From Anaerolineaceae bacterium (GTDB lineage Bacteria; Chloroflexota; Anaerolineae; Promineifilales; Promineifilaceae), in contig PABI01000123.1 in the NCBI GenBank assembly GCA_002699125.1, positions 1 through 64,000 on the forward strand: a DNA stretch of 64,000 bases. The letters run 5' to 3'. The first letter of the stretch is position 1. Every line of letters starts with the position of its first letter. The notes beneath the pieces are model-generated. The model worked only from the letters and a program-made list of their open reading frames with translations. It made no database searches and was not told where the DNA came from. Shown in pieces: positions 31,171 to 40,031 of the stretch. Made by a program: the position numbers and the translations under genes.

Positions 31171-32217
31171 CTATCGCTGCACACGGCCGGAGGCGTCGCC
31201 TTGCATCAGGCGTTCCACCTCGGGCACGGTGACCAGGTTGACGTCGCCGAGGATGCTGTGCTTGAGGCAGGAAGCGGCCACGGCGAAGTTTAGCGCATCC
31301 TCGTGGACCATGCCGGTGTGCAGGCCGTAAATCAATCCGGCAGCAAACGAATCGCCGCCACCCACGCGGTCCACGATGTCGGTGATGTCGTAGCGGCGGC
31401 TGAGGAAAAAGTCCGTGCCGTCGTACAGGCAGGCCGACCAGCCGTTGTGGTCAGCACTGAAGCTCTGGCGCAGGGTGATTGCCTGGAGCTTCAAGTTGGG
31501 AAACGTCTCAAACATCTTTTTGGCCAGCGCCTCGTAGCGCCCGGCATCTAGTTCACCGGTTTTCACCGCCTGTTCGTAACCACCTTCCTCCAGCTTAACG
31601 CCGAGCGACTTCTGGCAATCTTCCTCGTTGGCGATGCCCACGTCCACGTACTGCACCAACTCGCGCATCACTTCCGGCGCGGTTTTGCCGTACTGCCACA
31701 GCTTTTTGCGGAAGTTATAGTCGCAGGAAACGGTGACGCCGCGCGATTTGGCTGCTTGAACGGCCGTCATCGCCAATTCCGCCGCCGTTGCACTGATCGC
31801 CGGCGTAATCCCGGTAATGTGAAACCAGCCCGCACCAGCAAAAATGGCGTTCCAGTCGAAGCTATCTGCGCGGGCCGTGGAAATAGACGAATTGGATCGA
31901 TCATACACGACGTTGGACGGCCGTTGGTTAGCCCCCGCTTCCAAAAAATAAACGCCCATCCGTTCGCCGCTGCGCTGGATGTGGCCGGTATCCACGCCGT
32001 AACCGCGCAAATGGCGCACGCAGGCGTCGGCCAGCGGATTTTTCGGCAAGGCCGTCACAAACGCCACGTCCTGGCCAAAGTTGGCCAGCGAAATGGCCAC
32101 ATTGCCTTCGCCGCCGCCAAACGTCGCCTCAAACGCCGGCGACTGAAAAAAGCGTTCCACGCCCGGTGCTTTCAAGCGCAGCATAATTTCGCCCAGCGTA
32201 ACGATTTTTGTGCTCAT
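31171..32217 (-). CDS. kdgK: 2-dehydro-3-deoxygluconokinase
   Basis: 348 residues of the PfkB/ribokinase superfamily. N-terminal KIVTLGEIMLRLKAPG and GGGEGNVAISLANFGQDVAFVTALPKNPLAD, and the C-terminal signature DIVDRVGGGDSFAAGLIYGL with the catalytic Asp. It phosphorylates 2-keto-3-deoxygluconate at O6 with ATP, giving the substrate of the aldolase encoded just upstream. A GGAG site precedes the ATG. Flanked by inverted repeats on both sides, so mRNA segments here may be processed separately. Confidence 0.93.
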   Translation of the reverse strand: MSTKIVTLGEIMLRLKAPGVERFFQSPAFEATFGGGEGNVAISLANFGQDVAFVTALPKNPLADACVRHLRGYGVDTGHIQRSGERMGVYFLEAGANQRPSNVVYDRSNSSISTARADSFDWNAIFAGAGWFHITGITPAISATAAELAMTAVQAAKSRGVTVSCDYNFRKKLWQYGKTAPEVMRELVQYVDVGIANEEDCQKSLGVKLEEGGYEQAVKTGELDAGRYEALAKKMFETFPNLKLQAITLRQSFSADHNGWSACLYDGTDFFLSRRYDITDIVDRVGGGDSFAAGLIYGLHTGMVHEDALNFAVAASCLKHSILGDVNLVTVPEVERLMQGDASGRVQR

Positions 32218-32233
32218 GGTTCTCTCCTCAAAT

Positions 32234-32311
32234 AATAGAACGCTGATGACGCTGATGACCCTGATTATTCTGATAAAAAATCAGGCAAATCAGGTAAATC
32301 AGCGTTCTATT
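32234..32311. repeat. Intergenic inverted repeat of the 'CTGATTT' type
   Basis: AATAGAACGCTGAT (32234-32247) and ATCAGCGTTCTATT (32298-32311) are perfect 14-bp complements. The interior carries further CTGAT/ATCAG words. Between kdgK and kdgA. Confidence 0.85.
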
Positions 32312-32315
32312 TTTC

Positions 32316-32954
32316 TTAATCGATTATTTGCCTGACAATAGTCACTGCCTTAGCGGTAGCCCCTCGCACCTTGTCAAACTGACCCGCTGCCAGCCATTCT
32401 TTCTTTACCATGAAGCTGCCGCCGCAGGCGTGGACCATGGGCAGGCGCAGGTAGTCGGCCAGGTTGTGTTCGCTAATGCCGCCGGTGGGAATAAATTTGA
32501 CGCCGACATAGGGTGCGGCGATAGCATTGAGCAGCTTAATGCCACCGGCCGCTTCTGCCGGGAAAAATTTGAGCACGTTCAGCCCTTTGGCCAGCGCCTG
32601 ATTGATGTCCGTGGGAGTAATGATCCCAGGCGTGATGGGCACGTCACGTGCCAGGCACCAGTCCACCACCCGCGCATCAAAACCAGGGGTGACGATGAAG
32701 CTGGCTCCAGCCTCTTGTGCCTTTTGCGCCTGTTCCACGGTTAACACCGTACCCGCCCCCACCAGCATCTGCGGGTGAGCCGCCCGCATTTTCTGGATGG
32801 CCTCGGCAGCGGCGGCCGTGCGAAAGGTGATTTCGGCACAGGGTAATCCACCATCGAGTAATGCTTTTCCTAGAGGAACGGCCGTTTCCGCCTCGTCCAA
32901 AGCAATCACCGGAATAATTTTAATGTGTCCAAGCTGCTGCAAAATTTTATTCAT
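32316..32954 (-). CDS. kdgA: Bifunctional 4-hydroxy-2-oxoglutarate / KDPG aldolase
   Basis: 212 residues from the ATG at 32954 (the one at 32957 is too close to AGGAG). Class I aldolase of the KDPG family: IIPVIALDEAETAVPLGKALLDGGLPCAEITFRT with the catalytic Glu, VGAGTVLTVEQAQKAQEAGASFIVTPGFD, and the Schiff-base Lys in NVLKFFPAEAAGG, then FIPTGGISEHNLADYL. It splits 2-keto-3-deoxy-6-phosphogluconate into pyruvate and glyceraldehyde-3-phosphate, the end of all uronate routes in this island. Length is typical. Confidence 0.93.
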   Translation of the reverse strand: MNKILQQLGHIKIIPVIALDEAETAVPLGKALLDGGLPCAEITFRTAAAAEAIQKMRAAHPQMLVGAGTVLTVEQAQKAQEAGASFIVTPGFDARVVDWCLARDVPITPGIITPTDINQALAKGLNVLKFFPAEAAGGIKLLNAIAAPYVGVKFIPTGGISEHNLADYLRLPMVHACGGSFMVKKEWLAAGQFDKVRGATAKAVTIVRQIID

Positions 32955-32974
32955 CATACTCTCCTACAAAAAAC

Positions 32975-33030
32975 AGGACGCTGATTTGCCTGATCTCCCT
33001 GATCAGGGCAATCAGGCAAATCAGCGTTCT
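32975..33030. repeat. Near-perfect intergenic hairpin of the 'CTGATTTGCCTGAT' type
   Basis: The arms 32975-33003 and 33002-33030 pair over about 26 of 28 positions with almost no loop (ACGCTGATTTGCCTGAT against ATCAGGCAAATCAGCGT). The strongest hairpin of the series. It lies between kdgA and uxaC. Confidence 0.88.
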
Positions 33031-33063
33031 ATTCTATTCGTCGTGGCAAGCATTCGTGCATGT

Positions 33064-34473
33064 TTATAATTTGTAAGCCTGTTTGGCCAGGTCGTAAGCT
33101 AAGGCCTGCACCATCTCTGCGCCGTCGGCCTCATCGACGATGTGGCGTATTACCAGACCGGCCACCCAGTCACAGGCCGCCCGCCGCCAAACATCGTGGC
33201 GGGCCGGGATGGAGGGATAGGCGCGGGTGTCGTCGTTGAAGCCGGCCGTGTTGTAGATGCCGGCCGTCTCCATCACCCGGTCAAAGTAGCGGCGCATCCC
33301 GTTCAGGCTGTCGTGGAACCACCAGGGCGGCCCCAGCCGCACGGCGGGGTAATGCCCGGCCAGCGGAGCCAGTTCGCGGGCGTAGGTCGTTTCGTCCAGA
33401 TTGAACAAAATGAGCGTGAATTCTGGATGATTGCCGAACTGGTTGAGCAACGGCCGTAACCCCTGCGTAAATTCAGAAGCAACGGGAATATCTGCCCCCA
33501 TGTCCCGGCCAAAGCGGTTGAAGATTTGCTCGTTGTGGTTGCGGTATGCGCCGACGTGGAGCTGCATTACCAGGCCGTCATTCACGCTCATTTGGGCCAT
33601 CTGGATGAGCATGTGGCCGGTGAATTGAGCGGCGTCGTTGGCGGTGGCTTCGCCGCGCAGCGCCCGCTGAAAAATGGCTTCCGCTTCGCGGTCAGTCAAC
33701 AGTGCCGTGTAGGCCGTCAGCGCGGCATGATCGGTGGCTTTGGCACCCATCGCCTTAAAAAAGGCGCGGCGCTGGGCCAATGCCTGAAGAAATGAGCGAT
33801 AATCCACCACATCAACCCCCGAAGCCTGGCTGAGGGCAGCTATGTGCTCACGCCAGTTTTCTGTATCGAGATTGACAACGGCGTCGGGGCGGAAGGTGGG
33901 TAGGATACGGCCGTGCCAGCCTGAATCCCGAATCGATTGATGATGGGCCAGCGTGTCGGTGGCGGCATCAGTGGTGCACAGCACTTCGATATTGAAACGG
34001 CCGTACAAACTGCGCGGCTTAAATTCTGGCGATTTCAACTTTTCATCAATCTGGTCGTAGATAGTTTGGGCATTTGGACCGTTTAGCTTTTGCGTGATGC
34101 CGAAGACATTGACCAACTCTTCCACCAGCCAGATGCCGGTGGGGGTACCGCGGAACAGGTAGAAATTATCGGCAAATAACTGCCACGCTCGACGATAGTC
34201 GCTTTCCACCGGGCCGCCATCCCGCCGCGGCACGGCCAAATCTTCCATGCGCACGCCTTGCGCGTACAACATGCGGAAGATGTAATGATCGGGGATAAGC
34301 AGCAGCTCCGTGGGCGAGCCAAACTGGTAGTCTGGGTCAGCAAAGAGGTGCGGATCGACATGGCCGTGCGGGCAGACCAGCGGCAAATCGGCCACGGTCT
34401 GGTACAAGGCCAGGGCCACGCGCTGCTGGGCCGGGTCGGGTGAAAAGTAGCGGTTTTGGGACAGTTGGCTCAT
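33064..34473 (-). CDS. uxaC: Glucuronate/galacturonate isomerase
   Basis: 469 residues, full length. N-terminal metal motif CPHGHVDPHLF (HxDxH type), LLLIPDHYIFRMLYAQG, WLVEELVNVFGI, VLCTTDAATDTLAHH, HVGAYRNHNEQIFNRFGRDMGAD, and WWFHDSLNGMRRYFDRVMETAG near the C-terminus all match UxaC. It converts galacturonate to tagaturonate and glucuronate to fructuronate in the cytoplasm. With UxaE downstream both routes join at fructuronate. A REPIN-like element lies upstream of the start. Confidence 0.94.
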   Translation of the reverse strand: MSQLSQNRYFSPDPAQQRVALALYQTVADLPLVCPHGHVDPHLFADPDYQFGSPTELLLIPDHYIFRMLYAQGVRMEDLAVPRRDGGPVESDYRRAWQLFADNFYLFRGTPTGIWLVEELVNVFGITQKLNGPNAQTIYDQIDEKLKSPEFKPRSLYGRFNIEVLCTTDAATDTLAHHQSIRDSGWHGRILPTFRPDAVVNLDTENWREHIAALSQASGVDVVDYRSFLQALAQRRAFFKAMGAKATDHAALTAYTALLTDREAEAIFQRALRGEATANDAAQFTGHMLIQMAQMSVNDGLVMQLHVGAYRNHNEQIFNRFGRDMGADIPVASEFTQGLRPLLNQFGNHPEFTLILFNLDETTYARELAPLAGHYPAVRLGPPWWFHDSLNGMRRYFDRVMETAGIYNTAGFNDDTRAYPSIPARHDVWRRAACDWVAGLVIRHIVDEADGAEMVQALAYDLAKQAYKL

Positions 34474-34547
34474 GTTCTTTCCTGGACCTCAGAGGTCTCG
34501 TAAACTTTCATCAAATGCTTGGGCAATCTCAACAAAACAACTTTATT

Positions 34548-34645
34548 TGTCATTTCGAGCCGCTTTTGGCGAGAAATCCCTCTAACCTTTGCCAACAATT
34601 AACCTGCGATCGCGTCAGAGATTTCTCACTTCGTTCGAAATGACA
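34548..34645. repeat. REPIN-like inverted repeat (TGTCATTTCGA type)
   Basis: TGTCATTTCGA (34548-34558) and GAGAAATCC are mirrored by GATTTCTC and TCGAAATGACA (34635-34645). The 240-nt spacer also has short palindromes of GAGGTCTC/GAGACC words on each side (about 34486-34500 and 34690-34706). The outer TGTCAT...ATGACA ends resemble the elements at 47697 and 63476. Confidence 0.75.
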
Positions 34646-34713
34646 TGTGGGGGTTGCAAGTGACAACCCGATTATTTTCTCAGAAAGCGAGGAGACCTTT
34701 GAAGTCTCATTAC

Positions 34714-35643
34714 TCAGGTCAAAAGCAGCAGCCAGAAAGATTGGCTGAACAGGGTTAAGATTGTAGAGAGTAGGACGGCCGTTGACAAAGCCGCCGTCCC
34801 CAAATGGTAATTCTCCGCATAAATGTAGGCGCTGATGCCCACGGGCATACCGGCCGCCATCACCGCCACCGCGCCCCACAACGGATCCATCTCCAGCACG
34901 TGAAAAACCAGCAGCCAGACCAGCAGCGGCTGCACCGCCAGCTTCAGCACCACAATTAAACCCGCTTCGGCAAAATGGCCGGCCAGCTTGTAGGTGGTCA
35001 ATGCCCCGCCCAGCACAATCAGCGAGCAGGCCAGCACGGCAGCGCTAACGGCGTCAAGCGCCTGGGAGAGCGCCGGGGGGATGGGGATGGCGAGCAGATT
35101 CACAACGCCCCCCAGCGCCAGACCAATGATGATGGGATTGCGTACCAGCCCCTTGATCGTTTGCCGGGCGATCTGGCGGGGCGAACGGCCGTTCACGCCA
35201 CCTCTTTCGATGAGAACGGCCGTCACAAAAAACAAAATCGCACTGTGTACCGAAACCAGCAAAAATAGCGGCAGCAGCGCCTCGTCACCCAATCCGGCCG
35301 AAATGATGGGCAGTCCCACCAACATCAGGTTGGAATAAGAGGCACCCATACCGAAAACCTTTTGCTCCCTGGCGGGGGTGGCAAACCAGCGCCGGCTCAA
35401 CCACATGCCCAGGCCATAAATCACCAACACTACCACATAGTAAACCAGCAAAAAGTGCCAATCCAGCTGCTCCGGCAGGGTGACGGTGGCCAATGATTGA
35501 AACAAGAGTACCGGTAAAGCGATGTTAAAGACAAAGCGCGAAAGTCCGGCAACGTCGCGAGCTTTCAGCACACCGCTGGCGGCGGCAAGATACCCAGCCA
35601 GAACCAACAAAAAGACAGGGGCGATGACAGTGATGATGGTCAC
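34714..35643 (-). CDS. AEC (auxin efflux carrier) family transporter
   Basis: 309 residues with about ten hydrophobic segments in two five-segment halves. The halves open with VIAPVFLLVLAGYLAAASGVLKARDVAGLSRFVFNIALPVLLF and, after the loop, LVRNPIIIGLALGGVVNLLAIPIPPALSQALDAVS, and the second half has CSLIVLGGALTT. These are AEC family traits. Members export or import organic acids and auxin-like compounds. Placed between uronate genes, so sugar-acid or pyruvate movement is a reasonable guess, not shown by sequence. Confidence 0.88.
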   Translation of the reverse strand: MTIITVIAPVFLLVLAGYLAAASGVLKARDVAGLSRFVFNIALPVLLFQSLATVTLPEQLDWHFLLVYYVVVLVIYGLGMWLSRRWFATPAREQKVFGMGASYSNLMLVGLPIISAGLGDEALLPLFLLVSVHSAILFFVTAVLIERGGVNGRSPRQIARQTIKGLVRNPIIIGLALGGVVNLLAIPIPPALSQALDAVSAAVLACSLIVLGGALTTYKLAGHFAEAGLIVVLKLAVQPLLVWLLVFHVLEMDPLWGAVAVMAAGMPVGISAYIYAENYHLGTAALSTAVLLSTILTLFSQSFWLLLLT

Positions 35644-35661
35644 AATATCCCCAAATCAATT

Positions 35662-36978
35662 TTATTTGTGCATCATTGCAGCCAGGGGGAACAGGTCTTC
35701 GATGCAAACCATCTGCCCTGTTTCCATCGCCTGGTTGGCCGCAATGCCCACCAGCACAGAAGCCGCCCCGTCAATGTGCGACGCCGCCCGGTGGTACGGG
35801 TCTGGCGGCGGCTGGGGTGAAAAGATTTGCTCCAGCATCACCGGATCTGCCCCGCCGTGGCCGCCCGCGCCCACAGGCACGTCAAGTTCATACGGCCGTC
35901 CAAACATAGGAAAGACGCGCATGCGTGCCTGCTTAAAAGGGCCTTTGCTGGCGGAAGCCTGCCCATCTCCCAGCAGGTGCGACACGGTTTCTTCAATATC
36001 CATCTCAATGCGCCCCTTCGTGCCCGTGATGGCTACGCGCAGCCCTTCCCAGGGGGCATAGGCCACCAGGCTGTAGGAGAGGATGACGCCATTGTTGTAA
36101 CGGGCGGTGACGGCCATCGTGTCTTCGATGGTGATCGGCTCGCCAAAGACGTTGCGGTCGCGAATGTACCCGGTTTCGGCTTCGGCATCGAGGTAAAGCG
36201 CTTTGAGCGCCGCTTTGGAGGTGAGGAGCAGGGCAAAGGGATCGTTTTGCGCTTCGGGCACGCCAGTGTAGCGAGTGTAGCTGTACTGTTCGCCACGGCC
36301 GTTAGCATTCTCACGGCCGTAAAAGCTTAAATTCCCCATGGCAAACACCTGCGTCGGATAGGCATCAACCCACCAGTTGACCAGATCGAAGTGGTGGGTG
36401 GCTTTATGCACCAGCAGCCCGCCGCTGTTTTGCTTTTCGCGGTGCCAGCGGCGGAAATAGTCCGCCCCGTGGCTGGTGTCTAGAATCCAGGAGAAATCGA
36501 CGGCTAACGGCCGTCCTACCTTACCGTCCAGCACCAATTGACGAAACTGGGTATAGGCCGGCGCATAACGGTAATTGAAGGTGACCCGCAACGACCGGCC
36601 CGTTTTTTCGATGGTATCAAAAATGGCCTGCAATCTAGGCAGGTCGGTGGTCATCGGCTTTTCGGAGATGGCGTCGCAGCCCAGTTTCATCGCCCGGATG
36701 ATGTGCAGGTGGTGGGCGGCGTCAATCGTAGTGACGATGACAGTGTCCGGTTTGGTTTCGGCGATCATCTGGTCGAACTGGTCAGAAAAGTAGGTGGGCA
36801 ATGGTTGCAAGCCACGCTCGTTTTGCAGACGGCCGTTGTACCAGTTCATGCGCGTCTGGCTGAAGTCACAAAAAGCCACCAGTTCGGCCACGTCTTTATA
36901 GGTAGTCGTAATTGCATCGACATACATTCCGGCGCGGCCGCCGGTGCCCACCAGAGCGTAGCGTTTTCGTCGTAACAT
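35662..36978 (-). CDS. Gfo/Idh/MocA family oxidoreductase
   Basis: 438 residues from ATG 36978 (GGAG 8 nt upstream). Rossmann start YALVGTGGRAGMYVDAI, the family motif CDAISEKPMTTDLP (the EKP Lys), and a C-terminal alpha/beta domain with GLLVHKATHHFDLVNWWVD. The class oxidises or reduces sugars and sugar acids with NAD(P). In this cluster it probably processes a minor uronate or side-chain sugar; substrate unknown. Long insertions after residue 230 are normal for this branch. Confidence 0.88.
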   Translation of the reverse strand: MLRRKRYALVGTGGRAGMYVDAITTTYKDVAELVAFCDFSQTRMNWYNGRLQNERGLQPLPTYFSDQFDQMIAETKPDTVIVTTIDAAHHLHIIRAMKLGCDAISEKPMTTDLPRLQAIFDTIEKTGRSLRVTFNYRYAPAYTQFRQLVLDGKVGRPLAVDFSWILDTSHGADYFRRWHREKQNSGGLLVHKATHHFDLVNWWVDAYPTQVFAMGNLSFYGRENANGRGEQYSYTRYTGVPEAQNDPFALLLTSKAALKALYLDAEAETGYIRDRNVFGEPITIEDTMAVTARYNNGVILSYSLVAYAPWEGLRVAITGTKGRIEMDIEETVSHLLGDGQASASKGPFKQARMRVFPMFGRPYELDVPVGAGGHGGADPVMLEQIFSPQPPPDPYHRAASHIDGAASVLVGIAANQAMETGQMVCIEDLFPLAAMMHK

Positions 36979-37011
36979 GATCTTGCTCCGCAAGTTTGAA
37001 GCGGTTAATGG

Positions 37012-37776
37012 TTACCGGCAGAGCCAGCCGCCATCCACCGGAATGATCGCCCCGTTCAGGTAATTTGATGCGGACGAGGCGAGGAAGACGGCCGTTCCCT
37101 GCAAATCAGCCGGATCGCCCCAGCGTCCGGCCGGAATCCGATCCAGGATAGCCTGATTACGCACCGGGTCAGCACGTAAAGGTGCTGTGTTGTCCGTAGC
37201 CATGTAGCCGGGGGCAATGGCGTTGACGTTGATATTGTGCGCCGCCAGCTCGTTGGCCAGCGCTTTGGTAATGCCCGCCACGCCGCTTTTGGCCGCCGTG
37301 TAAGACGGCACCAAAATGCCGCCCTGGAAAGACAGCATGGAGGCGATGTTGATAATCTTGCCCCCACCCTGCGCTGCCATGTGGCGCGCCGCCGCCTGGG
37401 AGAGCAAAAAGACGGCCTTCAGGTTGATTTGCAGCACATCGTCCCAATCGGCTTCACTGAATTCAAGGATGGGCGCGCGGCGGATAATGCCTGCGTTGTT
37501 GAGCAAAATGTCCAGCCCGCCTAACTCGGTGACAATGTCTGCAACGACGGCGGCAGCTTCGGCGGCACCGACCTGGCTCAAGTCCATAACAACGTCATGG
37601 AAGCGCCGCCCCAGGGCGCGCACCTGCTCACAGGTTTCGTCGCACTCCTGTCGATCCAACCCGGCAATGTCGGCCCCGGCCACCGCCAGACCCAACGCCA
37701 TCGCCTGGCCCAAGCCACGGCTGGCTCCCGTTACCAGGGCAACTTTGCCCTCTAGAGAGAATAGGTTCTCGTTCAT
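37012..37776 (-). CDS. kduD: 2-dehydro-3-deoxy-D-gluconate 5-dehydrogenase
   Basis: 254 residues, SDR fold: FSLEGKVALVTGASRGLGQAMALGLAVAGADIAGLDRQ, NNAGIIRRAPILEFSEADWDDVLQINLKAVFLLSQAAARHM, Ser-Tyr-Lys in SMLSFQGGILVPSYTAAKSGVAGITKALANELA, APGYMATDNTAPLRADPVRNQAILDRIPAGRWGDPADL. The RRAPxLEFSExDWDDVxxxNLKxVF run is characteristic of KduD. It reduces 2,5-diketo-3-deoxygluconate to KDG with NADH. It follows the KduI/IolB-fold isomerase, whose product it uses. Confidence 0.92.
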   Translation of the reverse strand: MNENLFSLEGKVALVTGASRGLGQAMALGLAVAGADIAGLDRQECDETCEQVRALGRRFHDVVMDLSQVGAAEAAAVVADIVTELGGLDILLNNAGIIRRAPILEFSEADWDDVLQINLKAVFLLSQAAARHMAAQGGGKIINIASMLSFQGGILVPSYTAAKSGVAGITKALANELAAHNINVNAIAPGYMATDNTAPLRADPVRNQAILDRIPAGRWGDPADLQGTAVFLASSASNYLNGAIIPVDGGWLCR

Positions 37777-37793
37777 TGTGCTCTTTTGTTTCG

Positions 37794-37851
37794 GTAATCG
37801 GTTATCGGTGAACGGTAATGTCGCTGTGCGACATTACGGTTTACCGATTAC
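37794..37851. repeat. Intergenic hairpin between kduD and the isomerase
   Basis: GTAATGTCGC (37815-37824) pairs with GCGACATTAC (37828-37837) around a TGT loop, and GTAATCGGT (37794-37802) pairs with ACCGATTAC (37843-37851) outside it. Confidence 0.8.
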
Positions 37852-37855
37852 GGGA

Positions 37856-38671
37856 TCAGTGTCCCAAATCCTTCAGCATGGCAACCGTCTTGCTCACCCA
37901 GCCGACGTTGGCATCTTCGGTGACCGCTTGCATGCGGTGGTTGCCGGCCAGGAACCAGAGGTAGTAGGTGGTGTAACCCGGCGCGCTGACGACGGTGTGG
38001 TAGCCGTTGGGCATCATCAAAATGGTGTTGTCGCGCACGATATAGCCGGTATCGACCTCGTCGTTGTAGAAGCGGGTCAGGCCAAAACCATCGCCCGGAT
38101 TCACTTTGAAGAAGTACATTTCTTCATGATACGCCTCGCGGGGCAGGTCATCTGCTTCGTGTTTGTGCGGCGGGTAGGTGCTCCAGTTGCCGGATGGCGT
38201 GTAGGTTTCGCCAACAATGAGGCGGGCCGCGGGCAAATCTGGCTGGCTGCTGCCCGTAAGAATCTGGTGGAAGTTGCGGCTGAAGTTGGCCGCGCCCCAC
38301 ACGCCGCTGGTCACCAGGTCTGGCCCGATGACGTACGGCTCCGTTTTCAGATCGCTGGGAGCGCTGCATAGACCAACTTCTAAACGGCCGTCGGCCACAA
38401 TCGCATACTCCGCATCACAGGGGATGTAAACCGAATATGGCTTCCCGGCAAAAACGTTGGGCCGGCCACCGACTTTGGCGAAGGAACGGCCGTTCACTTC
38501 AAACGACCCCTTACCGCCCAAAATCACGGCCAGCACCTCGCGATCACCACTGTTACCCTGATAAGATTCCCCAGCCGCCAGGCTAAGCAGCTGAAAATCC
38601 AGCAGTTTACATGCGTTTGACGGCAGTTTGTTCAGACCATTTTGGGTCGGGACATTTACAAAATAAGACAT
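37856..38671 (-). CDS. KduI/IolB-fold uronate isomerase (5-deoxy-glucuronate isomerase family)
   Basis: 271 residues from ATG 38671 (AAAGGAT upstream). Bicupin of the KduI/IolB family: SGNWSTYPPHKHEADDLPREAYHEEMYFFKVNPGDGFGLTRFY (metal His and Glu), IPNGYHT-like MMPNGYHTVVSAPGYTTYYLWFLAGNHR. This wording is nearer to IolB than to KduI. No other inositol genes are present, while KduD, KdgK and a GH88/105 hydrolase flank it. Its in vivo job is therefore probably 5-keto-4-deoxyuronate isomerisation, the KduI step. That reassignment is inference. Confidence 0.82.
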   Translation of the reverse strand: MSYFVNVPTQNGLNKLPSNACKLLDFQLLSLAAGESYQGNSGDREVLAVILGGKGSFEVNGRSFAKVGGRPNVFAGKPYSVYIPCDAEYAIVADGRLEVGLCSAPSDLKTEPYVIGPDLVTSGVWGAANFSRNFHQILTGSSQPDLPAARLIVGETYTPSGNWSTYPPHKHEADDLPREAYHEEMYFFKVNPGDGFGLTRFYNDEVDTGYIVRDNTILMMPNGYHTVVSAPGYTTYYLWFLAGNHRMQAVTEDANVGWVSKTVAMLKDLGH

Positions 38672-38696
38672 CGTTATCCTTTCTCGATAGAAATAG

Positions 38697-38755
38697 GACA
38701 CAGACTTTCACAGATGAACACAGATTTGATTCTTTTATCTGTGAAAATCTGTGTC
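38697..38755. repeat. Intergenic inverted repeat of the 'CACAGA' type
   Basis: GACACAGACTTTCACAGAT (38697-38715) pairs with 38737-38755 over 18 of 19 positions. Between the isomerase and the GH88/105 hydrolase. Confidence 0.82.
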
Positions 38756-38772
38756 TAATATTCTCCATACTT

Positions 38773-39918
38773 TTAAATTTGGCCGGTTGTTTCCGCGGCC
38801 AGTTCCATTTCGACGGCGGCGTTTAGAAAAGCGCCGACGCCGTGCAAATCATTGGTGATGATGGGTTCGTTGACATAATATTCAAACGAACCATCCCGGT
38901 AAGGCACGCCGCCCAGCCCGGCTGTGGAACAGATTCCATGCAGATCGACCCGCCCTTCTTCATCAGTGGTGACGAGGTTTTGCAGCAAGCCATTGAAGGC
39001 CCGATTGGCGACCGCCAGCCACTCCGGCTCCAGATACCCCTTGCGCACCCCTTTGGCCATGCCGTAAACAAACATGCAAGAGCCGGATGCTTCCAGATAG
39101 TTGCCGGGCCGGTCACTCTGATCCACTATCTGCCACCAGAGGCCGGTGTCTTTGTCCTGGTAGTGGGTTACGGCCGTTAACGTCCGCACTAATACCTTGA
39201 TGAACTCTGGGCGAGCCGGATGTTCCGAGGGGAAAACGTCCAGCACATCAACCAGGGCCATCACGTACCAGCCAATCGCCCGGCTCCAGAAGTGAGGCGA
39301 ACAGCCCGTCTCCGGATTGGCCCAGGGCATCTGACGACTTTCGTCCCAGGCGTGATAAAGCAGCCCGGATTTTGGCTCGCGGGTGTGTTTTTCAATCGTC
39401 AGGAACTGAAAAGCCACGTCATCGAACACGTCCGGTTCGTTAAATTCGGCTGCGTATTCGGCATAAAACACCGAACCCATGTAGATGCCATCCAGCCACA
39501 TCTGGTAGGGATAGATTTTTTTGTGCCAGAAGCCACCTTCGTTGGTGCGCGGATGATTGCCTAACTGCCGGCGCAGATGGTCCATTGCCTGCCGGTAGCG
39601 CAGTTCGCCCGTTTCCCGGAACAGTGGCAAAAGCAGCTTGCCAGGATTTATCTGGTCGATGTTGTACTCATCTTCGCGGTAGGTTTGGATTTCGCCGTTG
39701 GCGGTGACAAAATGATCGACATACGCCTGGAGAGCTTGCCAGTAACGGCCGTTTCCCGTCTTCTGCCACAAGTGATAAACACCGGTAAACAACAAGCCAT
39801 GCTTGTAATGCCAGCGGCTTTGCGCCATGTCGTACCGGGTCAGCGCCGCAGCGGCGATCCGCTGCGACCAGGGCAATTCGGTGAGCGGGGTTGTGAGGCT
39901 TGGCAAGCGGTGTTCCAT
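38773..39918 (-). CDS. Unsaturated rhamnogalacturonyl/glucuronyl hydrolase (GH88/GH105)
   Basis: 381 residues from ATG 39918 (AAGGA 7 nt upstream; the longer frame reads into the spacer). An (alpha/alpha)6-barrel signature is seen in WHYKHGLLFTGVYHLW, NIDQINPGKLLLPLFRETG, the catalytic-region KIYPYQMWLDGIYMGSVFYAEYA (Asp in WLDGIYM), HAWDESRQMPWANPETGCSPHFWSRAIGWYVMALVDVLD, and GICSTAGLGG near the end. It removes the 4,5-unsaturated uronate left by pectin or glycosaminoglycan lyases. No signal peptide, so imported oligomers are cleaved in the cytoplasm. Its product feeds the isomerase and KduD genes downstream. Confidence 0.92.
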   Translation of the reverse strand: MEHRLPSLTTPLTELPWSQRIAAAALTRYDMAQSRWHYKHGLLFTGVYHLWQKTGNGRYWQALQAYVDHFVTANGEIQTYREDEYNIDQINPGKLLLPLFRETGELRYRQAMDHLRRQLGNHPRTNEGGFWHKKIYPYQMWLDGIYMGSVFYAEYAAEFNEPDVFDDVAFQFLTIEKHTREPKSGLLYHAWDESRQMPWANPETGCSPHFWSRAIGWYVMALVDVLDVFPSEHPARPEFIKVLVRTLTAVTHYQDKDTGLWWQIVDQSDRPGNYLEASGSCMFVYGMAKGVRKGYLEPEWLAVANRAFNGLLQNLVTTDEEGRVDLHGICSTAGLGGVPYRDGSFEYYVNEPIITNDLHGVGAFLNAAVEMELAAETTGQI

Positions 39919-40031
39919 CTCGAAATCCTTTCGTAAAGGTTCTTGCGTTGGACGCAGGCAGGGTTGGGGATTAGAGAGGGTCAGTTGTTCCTCTCTAATC
40001 CCCAACAACTTAATCTAAACAATCAACTCAC

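Noticed and set aside
28597..33030. CRISPR array from repeated intergenic words
   Set aside because: Units are inverted hairpins that differ from spacer to spacer; there are no regular direct repeats with unique spacers and no cas genes.
37316..38371. 351-residue open frame on the plus strand
   Set aside because: It runs antisense across kduD, an intergenic hairpin and the isomerase gene; composition is that of a shadow frame.
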